20,417 bases of DNA from Kipferlia bialata (Eukaryota > Fornicata), in the NCBI GenBank assembly GCA_003568945.1, contig BDIP01000375.1:1-20417 (forward strand), in the 5' to 3' direction. Below the pieces are notes generated by a model. It saw only the letters and a program-made list of their open reading frames with translations. It was not told the origin of the DNA and searched no databases. Each line of letters begins with the position of its first letter. Position 1 is the stretch's first letter. Shown here piece after piece: positions 17,751 to 20,417 of the stretch. The position numbers were made by a program, and so were the translations under genes.

Positions 17751-20417
17751 TTGTGTACCTGAAGACATCCCAGCCCTGCACGTGCAGCCGCTGCACCATG
17801 TTGACCTGCTCAATCTCCTGGGAGCTGAACCTGACGCGCAGGGTGACGAGGGACCTGACCTTGAGGCTGCTGCGACCAGCGGCAGTCACCCCATCAGCCC
17901 TGATGGGCAGGGGCTTCTCGGCACAGTTGAGGTTGGGGCAGACGTCCTCTAGGATGGGGATGTCACGCAGGTCGGCGTTGACGGGGATGCACGCCCTGGG
18001 GATGGGGGCATTGAACCACACCGACATGGCCAGCACCCCATCGGCGGTGTGGGATGCAATGTAGGCCACAGACCTCACCACCCGAGTCTGGGTGCGCTGA
18101 GACACATATGTGTCCACAAAGTGGTACCTGACGTACCCCACGTTGGGCAGGGGGTAGGCGTCGGGGGATGCCACCACCTGGGGGAAGGCAAGGGCCTTGG
18201 GGGCGGCCTGGACCCTCTCCTTCTCCTTGGCCAGTAGCCGCAGCGCATCCTTCTCCCGCTCCCTCTCCTCCACCTGTCTCTGCCTGGCCAGCTCTCTCTC
18301 AGCGTTGGCCTTGGCCACTCTCTCTCTGTCTGCCTCATCGGCCAGCCTCTGCCTCTCCTTCACGGCCCTCTTCTCATCGTCTGCCTCCCGCTTCCTCCGC
18401 AGCGTCTCCTTCTCCTGTCCTCCCCTGGTGCTCTCTAACAGCTCGCGAGCACGTCTCTCTCTCTCGCGGTCCCGCTCTCTGAGGCGCTCCTTCTTCTCCT
18501 TGGCCATAATGTCGCGCTTCCTCTCTGCCTCAGTCTCTCTGGCCCTGACGGCAGCAGACACGTCAGGGGAGGGCAGCACAATGCCCTTGGTGGACACGTC
18601 ATCGGAGTCGGGGTGCCCTGGGGGGAGCACGGTGGTCACAAAGCCCTCAGGAACGGGGGGGGCCTGGCGAGTGGAGAGGTCTGCAGACACGGGTCTGGCA
18701 GGAGAGGATACGGCGGACTGCCTCCCTGTTGACTTTGCCACGGATGGGGCCTTGGGGGCAGGCTTGGGCCTGGACACCCTGTCTGTGTCAGTGTTGGATA
18801 TGGGTGTGAACTCAATGGCCACCCCTGGCAGAGAGGGCCCCAGGGACATGTCCATGCCGCTAGTAGTAGTGGAGGGGGGCAGGCCACCCTCAGTTGGGCC
18901 GTACAGGGGTGGAAGACTGCCCGGCATAGAGAGACTGAGGTGGGGGTCGGGTCCTGCCAGTGCATATGGAGAACTCACGGTGCTTGGGATGTTGGGGGAG
19001 AAACCTGTGGCCGGGTGTGAGTAGCCAGCCTTGGGCTGGGAGCTGTCTCTCTCTCTGTGGGCATTGAATGCGTCGCTGATGGCGCTCTCTCTCTCCATCT
19101 CGCGTGCCTTCCTGGCCTCGTCCAGGCCTGCCTGTCTCTCGCTCTTCTCCCTCTCTCTGTTGGCCTTGTCCACCCGGGCCAGAGCCTGCTCCCTCTCGGC
19201 CATATCCTTGGCCTGCCGCTGCTGCTCCTGCTCGGCAGCTAGCCTCATGGCAGCCTCTGAGGCCCCGCTGTCCTCCACAGAGGACTCCTCCACATCATCC
19301 ACATCCTCTGCCTCTGCCTCTGCCTCCATGGAGCCTATAGGCATGGAGGCCAGGGGCAGGGTGTCGACACAGGGGTCCAGGCCCAGCCCTAGGTCCCCCC
19401 CCATGCCCATGTCCATGTGGAGGGAGTCGAGGCCGGACTCGGGGTCGAAGAAGGAGGACAGGGACGAGTGGCCCATGGCGTCTGACCCCAGGCCATACCC
19501 CATGCCCAGGCCCCCTCCCATGGCCATGCCGTTCAGCCCGTTCAGGTCTCCCATGTGCATGCCCTGTGACATCATGTCTCCCATGTGCTGGTGGCCTGTG
19601 TCATGGCCGGGTAGGCCCTCCAGGGCCCTGCCCATGTCCTCTGAGGCCATGCCGCCCATGCCCTGGATGGACATCAGGTCCAGGTCCATGGCCAGGGGCG
19701 GGGCAGGGGCAGTGTCGGGGGACACAGACACCTGGGACGAGGTCTCAGGCACCTCAAGCGTAGTCTGCACCCCCAGCTCGCCCTCTCCTGACACTGACAC
19801 TGACACTGGGGGGATGGGCGCAGAGGCAGGGCCAGTGGCGGGCAGGGTGTCCTGTCCTGGCTGGAGGGACTGGAGGGAGGCGTCTGGCTTGGCATCCTGC
19901 TGTGCAGTGTCGGACCCCGACTGATACTGATACCCAGTCACACCCATCTCAGGGAGAGGGGCGAAGAAACCACGGCCAACGTCGGCACCCAAGTCAATAG
20001 GATGCATAGGGAAGAGGGAGTCTGCAAGCGGAGAACCGGCGTCTAGAGAGGGGAGAGAGGGGAGAGACATGGGCAGCCCCCCAGGAACAGCATTATCAGA
20101 CTCACTTGGCAGCTTGGTGGGTGCCTTAGCTGGCACCTGGGGGATGGTAAGACCAGTATCAACTGCACTGCTCACGGAGGGAAGCTCACCGTCGCTGACG
20201 CTGTCGTTGTCTGCCACTGGCCCCTGGTCACGGGGGTCAGTGAGGGTCTGAGACAGGTCAGGCCCGTGGTGTATGGGAGGGGGGACGGAAAGACACCCGG
20301 CAAGAGGCGGGATATCACTGTCCCCTGTGGTAGTGACAGGGTGGGGGAGTGGGGGGAGGGAGCCCCCCAGGGCAGGGGGCATCACAAGACCTGGGGCGGC
20401 ACTGGGGAGAGTGGCTC
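17125..20417 (-). CDS. Large low-complexity and coiled-coil protein, C-terminal part, function unknown
   Basis: 5'-partial minus-strand gene that is still open at the window edge. Exons as seen: 20417-17759 and 17665-17125, joined in phase 2 across a 93 bp intron ending CTAATTCCAG; 1065 residues visible. Parts: Pro/Ser/Asp-rich low complexity (1-240); a Met/Gly/Asp/His-rich segment (about 242-338, for example MGMGGDLGLGL); an acidic patch (EAEAEAEDVDDVEE); a first charged helical segment (about 388-455); a Ser/Pro linker; a long Arg/Glu/Lys coiled coil (about 618-740); and about 320 residues that look beta-rich and start NVGYVRYHF, including a Cys pair (CPNLNC). I do not recognise the family. 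Because the intron is a multiple of three and stop-free, the frame also runs through it unbroken. The gene converges on RPL5. The layout recalls the 1601-residue protein of this window. Confidence 0.78.
17720..17747. repeat. (AT)14 microsatellite in intron
   Basis: Fourteen uninterrupted AT dinucleotides lie inside the 93 bp intron 17666-17758 of the large minus-strand gene. The repeat keeps all three forward frames of the intron open around it, which explains why the intron can be read through. Confidence 0.9.

Noticed and set aside
18197-19924. Two long plus-strand open frames opposite the coiled-coil gene
   Set aside because: Their Ser/Leu-rich and Met/Ser-rich translations are what the complement of Arg/Glu/Lys coiled-coil and Met/Gly codons gives. 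No start context or introns support them.
1-20417. Transposons, viral remnants, CRISPR arrays, tRNA or rRNA genes
   Set aside because: I looked on both strands and saw no transposase, reverse transcriptase, integrase, long terminal repeats, repeat-spacer arrays or recognisable tRNA or rRNA sequence.

Overview
The window is nuclear DNA of a protist whose genes are broken by many short GT-AG introns (about 50-250 bp, two proposed ones only 28 and 35 bp). Gene bodies are GC-rich and lie close together, separated by AT-richer spacers. Most introns end in a fixed block, CT-N-A-Y followed by only a few bases and then AG. In 11 introns the block is exactly 11 nt long. Such a short branch-site-to-acceptor distance is known from metamonads (Giardia, Trichomonas), so an intron-rich fornicate of the Kipferlia kind is my best guess. 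That is inference. I saw no mobile element, viral remnant, CRISPR array, tRNA or rRNA gene.

Layout, left to right. (1) <64-2891, plus: last three exons of a large protein with an acidic segment and ankyrin-like repeats near its C terminus. (2) 2892-4248: non-coding spacer. (3) 4249-5952, minus: a seven-exon gene encoding a REV1-type BRCT domain with a Ser/Gly-rich tail and no visible polymerase domain. (4) 6051-12093, plus, divergent from (3) across 98 bp: an eleven-exon gene for a 1601-residue protein with Met/His/Ser-rich low complexity and a C-terminal part that looks beta-rich. (5) 12293-12766 and 13042-13515, minus: two small unrecognised proteins. (6) 13727-16859, plus: RRS1, a UPF0193 (EVG1/C22orf23) protein and ribosomal protein L5 (uL18) in a row. 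(7) 17125->20417, minus: the C-terminal 1065 residues of a large low-complexity, coiled-coil protein, convergent with RPL5.

The clearest functional link is RRS1 and RPL5. In yeast, Rrs1 with Rpf2 brings the 5S RNP, which contains L5, into the pre-60S ribosome. The large proteins of (4) and (7) share a general layout and may belong to one lineage-specific family. All exon-intron models were made by eye from reading frame, splice phase and the acceptor block, and need transcript support.
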